From: Desulfobacteraceae bacterium | GTDB taxonomy: Bacteria > Desulfobacterota > Desulfobacteria > Desulfobacterales > Desulfobacteraceae | Direction: 5' to 3' | Assembly: GCA_024225635.1 (NCBI GenBank) | Contig: JAAEMK010000250.1 | Coordinates: 1-64,000, forward strand | DNA length: 64,000 nucleotides | In this document: in pieces, positions 61,933 to 64,000 of the stretch | Layout of the letters: every line of letters begins with the position of its first letter | Numbering within the stretch: position 1 is the stretch's first letter | Notes under the pieces: generated by a model | Told to the model about the DNA's origin: nothing | What the model saw: the letters and a program-made list of their open reading frames with translations, nothing else | Database searches by the model: none | Position numbers and translations under genes: made by a program

Positions 61933-63095
61933 CCTAGCAAGCCTCCTGAAATGATTTTTTTCCAGTCCTTTTCTTCATGGGGTTTGATTCCTGTCAGGTT
62001 TCCGGCAAGCGCCTTCATTTCATTATTGATTTTACCCTTTTTATCCGCCTGGTTCAGGGTTTTGCCCTGGTTTGCAGCCATGGAAAAAAGAGGATAATTG
62101 TTATCTATGGTAGAAAATATTTTCTGCCGGAATATTTTTTCCAGGTCAACGTCATCCATATCATTTTTTTTCAAATACCGGTTTATGATGACCTGGATCT
62201 TCTTCTTGTCGAAATTGAGCTCCCTGAAGAATTCTATCACCTTCAGGGCGCTCTTTACCGTGGGAATATTCTGCTGGGTCATCACAAGCACCCTGTCCGC
62301 CCGGGTGCAGACCTCCAGGGTCCGGTCCGAGAAATCATGGGGGCAGTCGATGACAATATAGTCAAAGTGCTGCTCCAGCAGGGAAAGCATATGCATGATG
62401 TCGTTGGCGGTGACCTGGTCAGAATCGCTTATCTCCTCCGGGGTCGTCAGGATGTAAAAACCGTTCGGATGTTGAAAAAGAGAGGAGAAGAGCAGGTTCT
62501 CATCCATTCTCTCCATATCCTTTATAAGGTCATAGGGGGTATAGGTGATATCGATGTTGAGGTAGCCGGATATATCCCCCATGAACAGGTTCAGATCCAG
62601 GAGAAGCACCCGGTCCCGTGTGAGATCATGGATATGATCCGCAAGGTTGATGGCCGTGCTGGTGACACCGATTCCACCCTTGAGGCTGAATACCGGAAAA
62701 ATATCAGCACTCTTGGAGATACCGCCGGAACCGTCCAGGGCTCTTCTTACGGACCCTGCAAGCTCTGCATTGTCAAAGGGGTATGTTAAAAAATCGGTGA
62801 TTCCCATCCTGAATCCCCGGAGAAGGAGGTCGGGATCTTTCCTTGAATTTATCATGAACAGATCGGTTTGGGGCTGGATCTTTTTGATGCGCCCGGCAAG
62901 ATTCAGGATATCATTTTCCTGCCTTGAAACATCGAGAAAAACAAGATCCGTCTTTTTCTCCCTTATGGTCGCGTACCCCTTGGAGATATCGGAGATTCTA
63001 TCGGTAATATCAACAATGGGCATGAGTTCACCGGCAAGTTCCTGCCGGAGTTTCCTGTTTTCACTGATTAGAATACCGCTTGATTTTTCCTTCAT
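61929..63095 (-). CDS. tadZ: TadZ/CpaE-like pilus localisation ATPase
   Basis: 388 residues. An atypical receiver-like N-terminal domain (~10-120, LVFLDVSRQENDIL), then a MinD/ParA-like ATPase: FSLKGGIGVTSTAINLADHIHD (deviant Walker A), LLLDLNLFMGDISGYL, YIVIDCPHDFSDRTLEVCTRADRVLVMTQQN. It localises the Tad machine. The ATG at 63095 has AAGGAA upstream; a start at 63128 adds 11 residues. Confidence 0.9.
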   Translation of the reverse strand: MKEKSSGILISENRKLRQELAGELMPIVDITDRISDISKGYATIREKKTDLVFLDVSRQENDILNLAGRIKKIQPQTDLFMINSRKDPDLLLRGFRMGITDFLTYPFDNAELAGSVRRALDGSGGISKSADIFPVFSLKGGIGVTSTAINLADHIHDLTRDRVLLLDLNLFMGDISGYLNIDITYTPYDLIKDMERMDENLLFSSLFQHPNGFYILTTPEEISDSDQVTANDIMHMLSLLEQHFDYIVIDCPHDFSDRTLEVCTRADRVLVMTQQNIPTVKSALKVIEFFRELNFDKKKIQVIINRYLKKNDMDDVDLEKIFRQKIFSTIDNNYPLFSMAANQGKTLNQADKKGKINNEMKALAGNLTGIKPHEEKDWKKIISGGLLG

Positions 63096-63131
63096 ATACC
63101 CTGTTTTCCTTAAAAGCGTTTCAATCAAATC

Positions 63132-64000
63132 CTATTTTGAAAAACCGTTTTTCCCCTTAAATACGGGAACGCTTTTTTCCGGTTTTTTAGTCAGGTCAAG
63201 ATCGTTGTTTATGAAAAAATCGAAATCACCGATCATATTCCCAAGCTCCTGGCCGGGCAGGATCGGCACCTCGCCTTTGTTCAACGGCCTTACGATCCGG
63301 GGGGTCACGATGATAACCAGTTCGGTTTCCTGGTGCTGGGTCTCCTTGCTTGTGAATAATGTGCCAAGGTAGGGAATATCCCCGACAAAGGGGATCTTGT
63401 TTGTTGTTAAAAACGCTTCCTCTTTTAAAAGACCGGCAAGGGCGAATGTCTGTCCGTTTTTCATCTGAATGGTGGTGGTAACCTTTCTCTCCTTCAGCCC
63501 GGGCACCGTCACACCGGCCGCGGTGACGCCAAGGGAAAAATCAGGGGCGCTCACCTCGGGGGTCACCTCGAGGGTGATGGTCTCCTGATCGAGAATAAAG
63601 GGCGTGAAGTTGAGCTTTATGCCGTAGGAGTTGTACTCAATGGAAATTCCGCCTTTATCGGTCTGGACGGGAATGGGGTAGGAGCCCCCCACCTGGAAGC
63701 TTGCTCTTTGACCGTTCATGGTGACCAGGGTGGGAGAGGCAAGGGATTTTGCAAGCCCCTGGTTTTTAAGCAGGCTGATCATGCCAAGCCAGTTGTTTTT
63801 AGATGAGTTCATGGCTATCTGGAATGCCGAGGCAAATGGGGAGGTGATGGTGTGGGTACTTTCCATGGTGGCTGTGCGCTCTGTTCCCGGAGAATTGGTT
63901 CCGATGTTTTCTTCGGTTGTAAATTCGGAGATGCCCTCGTTTGTGCCGCCTTTGAAGATTCCCAGCCTGGAGTTGTCGCCGGTACTCAGGAAATTGACGC
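63132..64000 (-). CDS. rcpA: Tad/Flp pilus secretin (RcpA/CpaC), C-terminal part
   Basis: The frame stays open to the right edge, so about 289 C-terminal residues are present. Secretin signatures: SPTLVTMNGQRASFQVGGSYPIPV, LNFTPFILDQETITLEVTPEVS, GLLKEEAFLTTNKIPFVGDIPYLGTLFTS, ETELVIIVTPRIVRPL. It forms the outer-membrane pore for the pilus. The first ATG in the window (63866) is internal. It is 36 bp upstream of tadZ. Confidence 0.93.
   Translation of the reverse strand, partial: VNFLSTGDNSRLGIFKGGTNEGISEFTTEENIGTNSPGTERTATMESTHTITSPFASAFQIAMNSSKNNWLGMISLLKNQGLAKSLASPTLVTMNGQRASFQVGGSYPIPVQTDKGGISIEYNSYGIKLNFTPFILDQETITLEVTPEVSAPDFSLGVTAAGVTVPGLKERKVTTTIQMKNGQTFALAGLLKEEAFLTTNKIPFVGDIPYLGTLFTSKETQHQETELVIIVTPRIVRPLNKGEVPILPGQELGNMIGDFDFFINNDLDLTKKPEKSVPVFKGKNGFSK

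Overview
The window reads as a chromosomal piece of a sulfate-reducing Desulfobacterota bacterium, probably Desulfobacteraceae-like. The signs are a periplasmic [NiFeSe] hydrogenase, an HdrA/MvhADG electron-bifurcation module, a TmcB/HdrD-like Fe-S protein, UGA-encoded selenocysteine in three proteins, and several surface proteins ending in the PVPAAVWLLGSG type of PEP-CTERM sorting tail. Genus is not resolved from sequence reading alone.

Layout. 1-8.7 kb: two divergent hydrogen modules around a 443-bp control region. Leftward run a maturation protease, HdrA, MvhD, MvhG and the start of MvhA (cytoplasmic, flavin-based electron confurcation/bifurcation). Rightward run the Tat-exported [NiFeSe] hydrogenase HysB/HysA and its protease. 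HdrA, MvhD and HysA each contain an in-frame UGA at a conserved Cys position, followed by a SECIS-like hairpin; simple ORF calling truncates all three. 8.7-12.2 kb: YitT-family membrane protein, an Ig-like lipoprotein, a thioredoxin with CGHC active site. 12.5-19.2 kb: an RND efflux operon whose outer-membrane component is fused to a periplasmic substrate-binding-like domain. 19.3-25.8 kb: palindromic repeat cluster, DUF3313 lipoprotein, SUMF1-like protein, aldehyde dehydrogenase, outer-membrane beta protein, chemoreceptor. 25.9-31.1 kb: hydrogenase maturation operon hypC-F-D-E plus trmO, with a 30-bp-arm perfect palindrome between hypD and hypE. 31.2-40.2 kb: mixed genes (primase-like fragment, orphan RelE-like toxin, TmcB-like protein, radical SAM enzyme, a sensor kinase translationally coupled to a second PrmA-like methyltransferase, true PrmA). 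40.2-45.8 kb: ftsE-ftsX-envC-ctp-yibQ cell-envelope division operon. 46.1-49.2 kb: queD, dnaJ, ubiE/menG, an SH3 protein. 49.3-56.2 kb: an accessory surface-protein island of four PEP-CTERM proteins, one with a cohesin-like ectodomain, next to a secreted protein with a C-terminal type I dockerin; one of the PEP-CTERM genes (DUF4465-like) is preceded by an RNA leader resembling a c-di-GMP-I (GEMM) riboswitch with a terminator. 56.2-64 kb: Tad/Flp pilus operon (secretin, TadZ, TadA, TadB, TadC, TadD, TadG), cut by the right edge.

How it fits together: the hyp operon and the two proteases mature the two hydrogenases; periplasmic HysAB oxidises or makes H2 while Mvh/Hdr couples H2 to ferredoxin and a disulfide-type acceptor in the cytoplasm. 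The right third is devoted to the cell surface: pili, sorted surface proteins and a possible cohesin-dockerin attachment, with a likely second-messenger switch. The most novel-looking item is this small PEP-CTERM/cohesin/dockerin island with its RNA switch; the most certain non-obvious items are the three recoded selenoproteins.
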